Positions 1-6,531 of a stretch of DNA of 64,000 nucleotides are shown here, one piece after another. A model generated the notes under the pieces. It was not told where the DNA came from. It saw only the letters and a program-made list of their open reading frames with translations, and did not search any database. The stretch comes from Actinobacteria bacterium Ga0077560 (GTDB taxonomy: Bacteria > Actinomycetota > Thermoleophilia > Miltoncostaeales > Miltoncostaeaceae). The stretch spans positions 1 to 64,000 of the forward strand of contig LNFL01000123.1 in NCBI GenBank assembly GCA_001464275.1, given 5' to 3'. Each line of letters opens with the position of its first letter. The first letter of the stretch is position 1. Position numbers and translations under genes: made by a program.

Positions 1-108
1 GATGACCGGCAGAGCGGAGGTGACCACCAGGTTGTCGAGGACGACCATGAACAGGGCGAGTCCGGTGATGACCAGGGCCCAGATCTGGCGTCGGCGCTGC
101 GCGGGCAT
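1..108 (-). CDS. DHA2-family MFS drug efflux transporter, N-terminal fragment
   Basis: Only the first 36 codons lie in the window; the gene runs off the left edge. After a basic N-terminus (PAQRRRQ) comes a hydrophobic first membrane helix containing LALFMVVLDNLVVTSALP, the signature of helix 1 in 14-helix DHA2/EmrB-QacA proton antiporters, where the Asp in helix 1 is conserved. The start ATG at 108 has a GGGAGG ribosome-binding site about 6 bases upstream. It is divergent from a TetR regulator across a 69-bp gap with two operator-like repeats, the usual layout of a substrate-inducible efflux pump and its repressor. Substrate unknown. Confidence 0.8.
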   Translation of the reverse strand, partial: MPAQRRRQIWALVITGLALFMVVLDNLVVTSALPVI

Positions 109-126
109 GCGCGGCCTCCCGTGGTT

Positions 127-177
127 GTAATCGACTGATAACTACGAACGGCGGCAGCGTAGTAATCTGCTGATAAC
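127..177. promoter_or_regulatory. Twin TetR-type operators between efflux gene and tetR
   Basis: The sequence GTAATCNNCTGATAAC occurs twice, at 127-142 and 162-177, 35 bp apart. Each copy is itself an imperfect palindrome (GTAATC-N4-GATAAC, 5 of 6 matching). The block between them also holds an inverted pair GATAACTAC (137-145) and GTAGTAATC (159-167). The A+T content is far above the surroundings. The right copy ends at the base before the tetR start codon, so binding would block both divergent promoters. Confidence 0.7.
163..168 (+). promoter_or_regulatory. Leaderless -10 element (TAATCT) for tetR
   Basis: TAATCT lies 9 bases before the ATG at 178, and there is no Shine-Dalgarno sequence, so the transcript probably begins at or near the start codon. 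It lies inside the right-hand operator copy, which fits autorepression. Confidence 0.45.
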
Positions 178-729
178 ATGTCAACCATGACCACCGCACC
201 GCGCCTGTCCGCCGCCGAGCGCCGCACCGCCATCGTGGACGCGGCCGTCCGGGAGTTCGGGGCCCACGGGCTCGACGGGGCCACCACCGACGCCATCGCG
301 CGCCGGGCGGGGATCTCGCAGCCCTACGTGATCCGTCTGTTCGGCTCCAAGCGGGCGCTCTTCGAGGCGGCCATCGACCGCGCCTTCGGGATGGTCGAGA
401 CGGCGTTCGCGGACGCGGCGGCCACCACCACTGACGGGGAGCCCCTGCGCGCCATGGGACGCGTCTACGGGGAGCTGCTGGCGGACCGGTCGCTGCTGAT
501 GATGCACCTGCAGACGTTCGCGGCCTCCGGCGACCCCGCCATCCAAGCGATCGTGCGCGGGCGCATGGTGGCCCTGCACGCCAGGGTGGGCGAACTGACC
601 GGTGCCGGGCCGGAGCGGTTGCGCGAGTTCTTCGCGATGGGCATGCTGCTGAACGTGGTGGCGGCGCTCGAGCTGCCCGAATTGCTCGGCGGTCCGGATT
701 GGCCGGAGCGCATGTGCGACGCCCTGTAG
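178..729 (+). CDS. TetR/AcrR family transcriptional repressor
   Basis: A 183-residue protein with an N-terminal helix-turn-helix of TetR type at about residues 12-60 (RRTAIVDAAVREFGAHGLDG, then TDAIARRAGISQPYVIRLFGSK with FEAAID following) and a helical ligand-binding C-terminus. Its probable target is the divergent efflux gene, through the two palindromes at 127-177. The start at 178 has no ribosome-binding site but sits directly downstream of a -10-like hexamer; an alternative ATG is at 187. Ligand unknown. The family assignment is clear; the regulatory link is inference from arrangement. Confidence 0.88.
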   Translation: MSTMTTAPRLSAAERRTAIVDAAVREFGAHGLDGATTDAIARRAGISQPYVIRLFGSKRALFEAAIDRAFGMVETAFADAAATTTDGEPLRAMGRVYGELLADRSLLMMHLQTFAASGDPAIQAIVRGRMVALHARVGELTGAGPERLREFFAMGMLLNVVAALELPELLGGPDWPERMCDAL

Positions 730-760
730 CGGGGCGGCGGACGCGCGCGTGAGCCCGTGC

Positions 761-766
761 TATCCT
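761..766 (+). promoter_or_regulatory. Extended -10 promoter element for rplU-rpmA-obg
   Basis: TGCTATCCT gives an extended -10 (TG-n-TATCCT) about 36 bases upstream of the rplU start. No good -35 is visible. It would give a short leader containing the rplU ribosome-binding site. Confidence 0.4.
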
Positions 767-801
767 CCGCCGTCGTTCCGACCCGTGTCGTGGGAGAAGT
801 G

Positions 802-1068
802 GTGCCGGACTACGCCGTGATCGCCCTGTCGGGCAAGCAGTACAAGGTGCGCGCTGGTGAGCACCTGCTCGTGGACCGCCCGACCGTGCTGGCCACCGGC
901 GTCGCCGGCGGCACGCTGTCGGACGGTGGCTCCGTGAGCGCCAAGGTGGAGGAGCACGTGCTGGGCCCCAAGCTCATCGCGTTCACCTACCGCGCCAAGA
1001 AGGACAGCAAGCGCAAGCGCGGGCACCGTTCCCGCCTTTCGCGCATCCGCATCGAGTCGATCGGCTGA
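802..1068 (+). CDS. rplU: 50S ribosomal protein L21
   Basis: An 88-residue bL21: AVIALSGKQYKVRAGEHLLV at the N-terminus is the family hallmark, and the basic C-terminus (KRKRGHRSRLSRIRI) binds 23S rRNA. GTG at 802 is chosen because GGGAGAAG precedes it by a few bases and the PDYAVI start matches the family; upstream in-frame starts give non-homologous residues. The protein is roughly 15 residues shorter than typical L21, missing part of the central loop. First gene of the usual L21-L27-Obg operon. Confidence 0.93.
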   Translation: MPDYAVIALSGKQYKVRAGEHLLVDRPTVLATGVAGGTLSDGGSVSAKVEEHVLGPKLIAFTYRAKKDSKRKRGHRSRLSRIRIESIG

Positions 1069-1076
1069 GGTAAGAG

Positions 1077-1343
1077 ATGGCGCACAAAAAGGGTGGCGGC
1101 TCCTCCAGGAACGGACGCGACTCCGCCGCACAGCGGCTCGGGGTGAAGGTGTTCGCCGGGCAGGTGGTTCCCGCCGGATCGATCATCGTCCGCCAGCGTG
1201 GCAGCGAGTTCCATCCGGGCCTCGGCGCCGGCATGGGCCGCGACTACACCATCTTCGCAACGGTCTCGGGCCGCGTTGAGTTCACCAACGGCCGCAAGGG
1301 CCGGCGTGTGTTCGTGCACCCGGAGGCCCCGGCCGGCGAGTAA
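1077..1343 (+). CDS. rpmA: 50S ribosomal protein L27
   Basis: The 88-residue sequence begins [16 protein letters not shown] and continues with [12 protein letters not shown] and [13 protein letters not shown], diagnostic of bL27, whose N-terminus reaches the peptidyl transferase centre. There is no N-terminal extension of the processed type seen in Firmicutes. It starts 8 bases after rplU with AGGTAAGAG just upstream, so the two are co-transcribed. Confidence 0.97.
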   Translation: MAHKKGGGSSRNGRDSAAQRLGVKVFAGQVVPAGSIIVRQRGSEFHPGLGAGMGRDYTIFATVSGRVEFTNGRKGRRVFVHPEAPAGE

Positions 1344-1351
1344 GCGCGGCC

Positions 1352-2266
1352 GTGCCCTTCACCGACAGGGCGCGCATCCACGTCGAGGGTGGCCACGGCG
1401 GTGGCGGCTGTCTGTCGTTCCGCCGTGAGAAGTACGGCGGACGGGGCGGCCGCGTGTTCGTGGTCGCCGACGAGCAGGAGAAGGACCTCACCAGGTTCCG
1501 GCACGCCGTGCACCACAAGGCGCAGGCCGGGGGCAACGGCGAGGGCCGCGTGAAGCGCGGCCGTGCCGGGGACGACCTGGAGATCGCCGTGCCGCCCGGC
1601 ACCCGGGTGCTGCGCGACGGCGAGGTCATCGCGCGGCTCGACCACCACGGCGACCGCGTGCAGGTCGCGCGCGGCGGCGACGGCGGCGTGGGAAACCGGG
1701 CGTTCCGGTCCTCCACCCACCAGGCGCCCCGGGAGACCGTGCCGGGCACGCCCGGCGAGGAGGCCTGGGTGAGCCTGGAACTGCGCATGGACGTGGACGC
1801 GGCCCTGGTGGGCCTGCCGAACACGGGCAAGAGCGCCCTGCTGGTGGCCCTCACCGGCGCCGGCGCGGTGGTGGCGCCCTACGCGTACTCCACGCGGGAG
1901 CCCGCGCTGGGGCCCCTGGAGGACGACGAGGGGCACCTGTTCACGATCATCGACCTGCCGGGCCTGTCCGAGGACGGCACCCCGCGCGACCACTCGTACC
2001 TGGAGCAGTGCGAGCGGGCGCGGATCATCCTGCACTGCGTGGACGTGGACGATCCCGAGCCGGCGGAGGACCGCATCGCGCGCGTCCGGGTGGGCTTGGC
2101 GCCGTACCTGGGCGAGGACGCCGAGGAATGGGTCATCGCGACCCACGCCGACCCGGCGGACCCGCCGGCATGGGCGCGCTTCGCGGTGGAGATCGAGCTG
2201 GGCGAGGGGATCGACGCGCTGCGCGAGGCGCTGGCGCAGGCGCTGGGCGGCACGGCGGCGCGGTGA
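1352..2266 (+). CDS. obg: Obg-family GTPase with divergent G4/G5 motifs
   Basis: A 304-residue Obg homologue in its usual place after L27. The N-terminal glycine-rich Obg fold is recognisable (GGGGCLSFRREKY near 17-28; GGVGNRAF near 111-118; PGTPGEE near 131) but lacks the usual glycine-rich insert after EKY. The GTPase domain has G1 GLPNTGKS (154-161), a G2-like Thr (YSTREP) and G3 DLPG (201-204). The guanine-specificity motif G4, normally NKxD, reads THAD (264-267), and the G5 Ser-Ala is absent. No C-terminal OCT domain. GTG start at 1352. Obg proteins act in ribosome assembly and stress control; nucleotide specificity here is uncertain. Confidence 0.85.
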   Translation: MPFTDRARIHVEGGHGGGGCLSFRREKYGGRGGRVFVVADEQEKDLTRFRHAVHHKAQAGGNGEGRVKRGRAGDDLEIAVPPGTRVLRDGEVIARLDHHGDRVQVARGGDGGVGNRAFRSSTHQAPRETVPGTPGEEAWVSLELRMDVDAALVGLPNTGKSALLVALTGAGAVVAPYAYSTREPALGPLEDDEGHLFTIIDLPGLSEDGTPRDHSYLEQCERARIILHCVDVDDPEPAEDRIARVRVGLAPYLGEDAEEWVIATHADPADPPAWARFAVEIELGEGIDALREALAQALGGTAAR

Positions 2267-3363
2267 GCATCCTGGTGGCGAAGCTGGGCTCGTCCACGCT
2301 CGTGGACGGCGACGGCAACGTCCGCGCGGACGTGATGGAGGCCCGGGTGCGCGACCTGGTCCGCGTGCTGCGGCTGGGGCACCGGCCGGTGCTGGTGAGC
2401 AGCGGCGCCATCGCCTGCGGCCTGGGCCGCCTGGGGATCCGCGAACGGCCGACGGCGCTGCCGGACCTGCAGGCGGCGTCCGCGGTGGGGCAGGGCGTGC
2501 TGTTCCAGCGGTACCTGGAGTGCTTCGCCGCCCACGGGGTGACCCCGGCGCAGGTGCTGCTGACCTCCGCGGACCTGGACCGCCGCACCAGCTACGTCAA
2601 CGCCCGCAACACCCTGCAGCGACTGCTGGAGCTCGGCACGATTCCGGTGATCAACGAGAACGACACCACCGCCACCGACGAGCTCACCTTCGGGGACAAC
2701 GACGTGCTGGCGGCCCAGGTGGCGATCCTGCTGGACGCGACCTGGCTTGTGCTGCTCACCGACCGCGACGGCCTCTACGTGGACGGCGAGGACGGCGAGC
2801 CCGTGCTGCTGGGCGACGTCCCGGCCGGCACCCGTCCCGGCGACGTGCGCCTGGCCGACATGGCGGGCTCGGGGATCGGCAGGGGCGGGATCAGCTCCAA
2901 GATCGCCTCGGCCAGCATGGCCACGGCGGCCGGCGTGACCTGCGTGATCGCCGGCGGCCGCACGGACGGCCTGATCCCCGCGGTGGCCTCCGGCCAGCAC
3001 GTGGGCACGCGGTTCCGCCCGCAGCCCCGGCGGGACTCCGCGTTCAAGCTCTGGCTGCGGTACGCCAAGCCGGCTCTGGGACGGGTGCGCATCGACGCGG
3101 GCGCGGCCCGGGCGCTGCGGGCGCGCGGCACGTCGCTGCTGGCGGTGGGCGTGCGGGGCGCCGACGGGCACTTCGGGGGCGGCGACGCCGTGGAGGTGGT
3201 GGACGACCGCGGTGTCCTGGTCGGCAAGGGCATCAGCGCCCTGTCCGCCGACGAGGTGCGGATGGTGGCGGGGATGAAGTCCGAGGAGGTCGCGCGGCGG
3301 CTGCCGGACGCGGCGCCCGAGGTCATCCACCGCGACCAGTTCGTCCTGGCCGACGAGGACTGA
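2263..3363 (+). CDS. proB: Glutamate 5-kinase
   Basis: ProB phosphorylates glutamate in the first step of proline synthesis. The 366-residue protein has the amino-acid kinase fold (VAKLGSSTL at the N-terminus, LVSSGAIACG near 45, INENDTT in the glutamate-binding region, FGDNDVLAAQVA, GRGGISSKI) and a C-terminal PUA domain (about residues 270-360). Its GTG start overlaps the obg stop by four bases (GTGA), and its stop overlaps the next start, giving a translationally coupled operon obg-proB-proA. Confidence 0.95.
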   Translation: MSILVAKLGSSTLVDGDGNVRADVMEARVRDLVRVLRLGHRPVLVSSGAIACGLGRLGIRERPTALPDLQAASAVGQGVLFQRYLECFAAHGVTPAQVLLTSADLDRRTSYVNARNTLQRLLELGTIPVINENDTTATDELTFGDNDVLAAQVAILLDATWLVLLTDRDGLYVDGEDGEPVLLGDVPAGTRPGDVRLADMAGSGIGRGGISSKIASASMATAAGVTCVIAGGRTDGLIPAVASGQHVGTRFRPQPRRDSAFKLWLRYAKPALGRVRIDAGAARALRARGTSLLAVGVRGADGHFGGGDAVEVVDDRGVLVGKGISALSADEVRMVAGMKSEEVARRLPDAAPEVIHRDQFVLADED

Positions 3364-4514
3364 TGGCCCGCCGCGCCAAGCTCGAGCGGGTCGTGGCCGA
3401 GGGCGCCGGCGCGGCCCGGCAGATGGCGGCCACGACCGGCGCCGAGCGCGCCCGGGCGCTGCACGAGATGGCCGATGCCCTCGAACGCCGGGCCGCCGAG
3501 ATCGTGCGCGAGAACCACGAGGACATGACCGAGGCCAAACGGGCTGGCCTGGACGGCCGGGCGCTGGACGTGCTGCTGCTCGACACCGACCGCATCGCCG
3601 TCATGGCCGGGCGGATGCGGCGGATCGCCGCCCTGCCCGATCCCGTGGGCGGCGTCGCCGCCGGCCGCCGGCTCCCGGACGGGGTGGCGGTGGCCCGCGA
3701 GCGCGTTCCCCACGGGCTGGTGGCGGTGGTCTACGAGGCCGCCCCGCACGTCACCACCGACGCGGCCGCCATGTGCCTGCGCGCCGGGAACGCGGTGGTG
3801 CTGCGCGGGGGCGAGGCCGCCCGCCGGACCAACCGGGCGATCAACGAGGTGCTGGAGGGCGGGCTGGTGGAGGCCGGCATCCCCGGGGCGGCGCTCAGCA
3901 CGATCGGACCGGATCCGGGCGAGCTGGAGCGCCTGCTGCTGCTGGACGCCGACATCGACCTGCTGCTGGTGCGCGGCGATGCCGCCGAGGTGGAGCGGCT
4001 GGCGGCCGGGGCCTCCATGCCGGTCCTGCGGGCGCCGCACGGGGTGGCGCACCTCTACGTCGACGCCGCCGCCGACCCGGATGTGGCCGCGGGCGTGGTG
4101 ATGGGCCTGGCCGCGCCGCCGCCGCGGGAGCACACGCTCACCGAGGCCGTCCTGGTGCACGAGGCGGTGGCGGCCGCCTTCGGCTCGGCGGTGGACGCGC
4201 TGGCCGCGCAGGGGGTGTCCTGGCGGGTCGTCGCCTCGGCCGAGGCGGCCATCGAGGTGATCGAGGCCGAGGGATCGGGTCAGCTGGCCGCGGTGGTCAC
4301 GGCCGCATCACCCGTGGCGGAGCGCTTCCGGCGCGAGGTGTCGGCCGGCTGCGTGCTGGTGAACGCCTCGCCGCGCGCGGTGGAGGGCGAGGGGCTCGGC
4401 GAGGGCGCGGCGCTGGGCGTCGCGGCGCCGCCCGGCGCTCCGGGCGGGCCGGTGACCATCACCGCGCTCACCACGACGCGGCTGGTGGGTGAGGGCCCGG
4501 GGCGGGACGCGTGA
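3363..4514 (+). CDS. proA: ProA-like gamma-glutamyl phosphate reductase lacking the catalytic cysteine
   Basis: A 383-residue aldehyde-dehydrogenase-fold protein placed directly after proB. ProA features are visible: RERVPHGLVAVVYEAAPHVT (112-131), AGNAVVLRGG (141-150), LYVDAAADPD near 231 and a C-terminal ALTTTRLV. In the catalytic segment, where ProA has QRPxxCNAxETLLVH, this protein has PPPREHTLTEAVLVH, so the nucleophilic Cys is replaced by His (about residue 257) and the preceding Asn-Ala-Lys is gone. DLVIPRGG is also altered to DLLLVRGD. It is about 35 residues shorter than usual. Either activity is lost or the chemistry has changed; another proA may exist elsewhere. The family call is sound, the activity is not. 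Confidence 0.8.
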   Translation: MARRAKLERVVAEGAGAARQMAATTGAERARALHEMADALERRAAEIVRENHEDMTEAKRAGLDGRALDVLLLDTDRIAVMAGRMRRIAALPDPVGGVAAGRRLPDGVAVARERVPHGLVAVVYEAAPHVTTDAAAMCLRAGNAVVLRGGEAARRTNRAINEVLEGGLVEAGIPGAALSTIGPDPGELERLLLLDADIDLLLVRGDAAEVERLAAGASMPVLRAPHGVAHLYVDAAADPDVAAGVVMGLAAPPPREHTLTEAVLVHEAVAAAFGSAVDALAAQGVSWRVVASAEAAIEVIEAEGSGQLAAVVTAASPVAERFRREVSAGCVLVNASPRAVEGEGLGEGAALGVAAPPGAPGGPVTITALTTTRLVGEGPGRDA

Positions 4515-5095
4515 GCGGCCCGGGGCGCGTGGGCGTGCTGGGCGGCGCCTTCGACCCGCCGCACATCGGGCACCTCATCCTGGCCCAGGAGGCCTGGTGG
4601 CGCCTCGGCCTGGACCGGATGCTGCTGGTCCCCGTGGGCACGCCGGTGGACCGGCCGGCGCCGCGCTTCGACGCCGAGTTGCGGGTGCGCATGGTGGAGG
4701 CGGCGGTCGCCGGGCATCCGGGCCTGGCCTGCTCGCGCGCGGAGGTCGACCGGGAGGGCCCCAGCTACACCGCCGACACCCTGGAGCTGATCGCCGCCGA
4801 GCACCCCGGCGCCGAGCTGTGGTTCATGGTGGGGGCGGACCGCCTGGAGGGGCTCACGGGATGGCACGATGCCGACCGGCTGCTGCGACTGGCGCGCGTG
4901 GCCGTGGTGCCGCGCGCCGGCTTCCCGGTGGAGCGCCTGCGGGAGATCGGCGCGCGCGTGGCGCCCGGCCGCGTGGACGTGCTGGAGGCGCCCGAGATCG
5001 CCGTGTCGTCCACGATGGTGCGCCGCCGGCTGGAGGAGGGCGCGCCGGTGCGGTACCTGGTGCCGCCGGGTGTCGAGGAGCTCCTGGGCGGCTGA
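4511..5095 (+). CDS. nadD: Nicotinate-nucleotide adenylyltransferase
   Basis: NadD joins nicotinate mononucleotide to ATP in NAD synthesis. The 194-residue protein carries the nucleotidyltransferase motifs GGAFDPPHIGH (residues 11-21) and SSTMVRRR near 164, plus SYTADTLEL typical of NadD. GTG start at 4511 overlaps the end of proA by four bases. Followed by rsfS, as in many bacteria. Confidence 0.95.
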   Translation: MSGPGRVGVLGGAFDPPHIGHLILAQEAWWRLGLDRMLLVPVGTPVDRPAPRFDAELRVRMVEAAVAGHPGLACSRAEVDREGPSYTADTLELIAAEHPGAELWFMVGADRLEGLTGWHDADRLLRLARVAVVPRAGFPVERLREIGARVAPGRVDVLEAPEIAVSSTMVRRRLEEGAPVRYLVPPGVEELLGG

Positions 5096-5152
5096 CCCCG
5101 CACCGCGCGGGTTGCGGAGCGGGCGCGGGGGACGTACCGTGACCCGGACAGC

Positions 5153-5506
5153 ATCACGGAACAGGAGTTCGCACGGGCGGCCGCGGAAGCCGCCGCAGAA
5201 AAGAAGGCCCGCGACATCGTCCTCATCGACATGCGCGAGCTGGTCGCCTACACCGACTACATGATCGTCTGCACCGGCTCCACGCCGCGCCAGACGAAGG
5301 CCATCTCCGACGAGATCCGCAAGCAGCTGAAGGAACAGGGCATCACGCCCCGCCGCGTCGAGGGCGAGCGCGAGGCCGAGTGGATCCTCATGGACTACCT
5401 GGACATCGTGGTCCACGTCTTCACACCGCAGGCGCGGGAGTTCTACCGCCTGGACCGGCTGTGGGGCGAGGCGCCGCAGGAGACCCTGGAGCTCGCCACC
5501 TCCTGA
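5153..5506 (+). CDS. rsfS: Ribosomal silencing factor RsfS, start codon unclear
   Basis: RsfS binds L14 and prevents subunit joining when nutrients are short. VAYTDYMIVCTGSTPRQTKAI and WILMDYLDIVVHVFTPQAREFY are characteristic. Family homology begins upstream of the first in-frame ATG (5231): codons from about 5153 read TEQEFARAAAEAAAEKKARD, a normal RsfS N-terminal helix. No ATG, GTG or TTG occurs in this frame between the stop at 5093 and 5231. A GTG at 5139 is one base out of frame, just before a CCC run, so a one-base deletion is a simple explanation. A start at 5231 would drop the first helix. A -10-like TACCGT is at 5135-5140. Confidence 0.85.
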   Translation: MTEQEFARAAAEAAAEKKARDIVLIDMRELVAYTDYMIVCTGSTPRQTKAISDEIRKQLKEQGITPRRVEGEREAEWILMDYLDIVVHVFTPQAREFYRLDRLWGEAPQETLELATS

Positions 5507-5530
5507 GCGGCGGCGGGCCGTCCGCACGCC

Positions 5531-5559
5531 TTGGAGCGTGCGGGCCGGTCACCTATACT
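5531..5559 (+). promoter_or_regulatory. Promoter of tRNA-Ala
   Basis: TTGGAG (5531-5536), 17 bases, TATACT (5554-5559); the mature tRNA begins 15 bases after the -10. This is the best sigma-70-like promoter in the window. Confidence 0.75.
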
Positions 5560-5573
5560 GCTGCCCGCACCCC

Positions 5574-5646
5574 GGGGGATTAGCTCAGCTGGGAGAGCGT
5601 CGCGCTGGCAGCGCGAAGGTCACCGGTTCGATCCCGGTATCCTCCA
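5574..5646 (+). tRNA. tRNA-Ala (anticodon GGC)
   Basis: A full cloverleaf of 73 bases: acceptor GGGGGAT pairs with ATCCTCC (one G-U), D stem GCTC/GAGC, anticodon stem TCGCG/CGCGA with loop CTGGCAG (anticodon GGC), variable loop AGGTC, T stem ACCGG/CCGGT with TTCGATC. Discriminator base A. CCA is not encoded (ACCT follows). Confidence 0.97.
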
Positions 5647-5651
5647 CCTCA

Positions 5652-5675
5652 CGAACCCCGCCCGCGCGGGGTTCG
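5652..5675. terminator. Terminator hairpin after tRNA-Ala
   Basis: CGAACCCCG (5652-5660) pairs perfectly with CGGGGTTCG (5667-5675); the stem can extend by one pair over a four-base loop. It lies between the tRNA and the convergent gene ending at 5690, so it could serve both strands. No strong T run follows. Confidence 0.65.
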
Positions 5676-5689
5676 CGTCGTTGATGGGC

Positions 5690-6421
5690 TCATTCGGCGT
5701 GGCCGCCGTCCAGTTCCACCGGCGGGCCGTGCTCGTCCAGCAGGGCCGCGGGCAGGCGCAGGCCCTCGCCGTCCTCGGCGCGTCCGTCGAGCGCCCGCCT
5801 GGGGACCCGGACGGCGAACACCACGGCATCCTCACCGTCGGGCGGCATCTCGGTGTCCACGAGGACCAGTCCGCCGGGACGCTCGGCCTCCCGGAACCCC
5901 CGCCGCCGGATGCGCAGCGCCTCCTCGTACCGGGCGGAGTGGTAGACGGGGACCACCTCCTCCGGGCTGCCCGACGCGCGCGGGTCGGGGTCGAGCACCA
6001 TGGTGTCGGCCGCCAGGTCCACCGTGAGGTGCGTCACCGGGAACGCGTAGCGGGCTCGCGCCTCACGCACGATCCTGCGCTCCAGCCACTGTGACCGTCC
6101 CGGGGGGTGGGTGGAGATGATCACCTCGTCGGGCCGGAACTCGCGCACCGCGTCGTCGAGGGCCATCAGCGGATCCGGGTCGCCCAGGCGGCCCTGCACC
6201 GACAGCCCGGTGAGGGCGGCCACCGTCGCGTCCAGCCGGGCCGTCGCCGCGGCCCTGGTGCGCTCCTCCCCGGAGGACAGCCAGTGGTCGAGCCGCCCGC
6301 GCTGCAGGCGCGGCGCGACCACCAGGACCCGGGCGTCCGGGGCCGCCCTGCGGCGGACCTCCTCGACGACGTGCGGACTCGCGATGGTCTCGTTCGCGAT
6401 CACGAGCAGACGCTGCGACAT
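5690..6421 (-). CDS. Universal-stress-like protein of unknown function
   Basis: A 243-residue soluble protein. The N-terminal half resembles a USP/nucleotide-binding alpha-beta fold: a first strand LLVIANET, then GRLGDPDPLMALDDAVREF, and EVIISTHPPGRSQWLERRIV, a segment common in actinobacterial USP-like proteins. The C-terminal half (from about 150) is less conserved. ATG at 6421 follows GGAGG by 6 bases. Divergent from the FapA-like gene. No biochemical role can be assigned. Confidence 0.7.
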   Translation of the reverse strand: MSQRLLVIANETIASPHVVEEVRRRAAPDARVLVVAPRLQRGRLDHWLSSGEERTRAAATARLDATVAALTGLSVQGRLGDPDPLMALDDAVREFRPDEVIISTHPPGRSQWLERRIVREARARYAFPVTHLTVDLAADTMVLDPDPRASGSPEEVVPVYHSARYEEALRIRRRGFREAERPGGLVLVDTEMPPDGEDAVVFAVRVPRRALDGRAEDGEGLRLPAALLDEHGPPVELDGGHAE

Positions 6422-6531
6422 GGTTCGCCTCCGGTCCGGTGGTGCGGTTCGTACCCGCTGGAACGCCGGACGGAACGCGCGGATCCTCTACGCCCGCTCA
6501 TCAGCGGCCGCCGGGGGTCGATACCTGAGAC

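Noticed and set aside
757-801. GTG at 757 as the rplU start
   Set aside because: The extra 15 residues are not L21-like, and the ribosome-binding site GGGAGAAG lies just before GTG 802.
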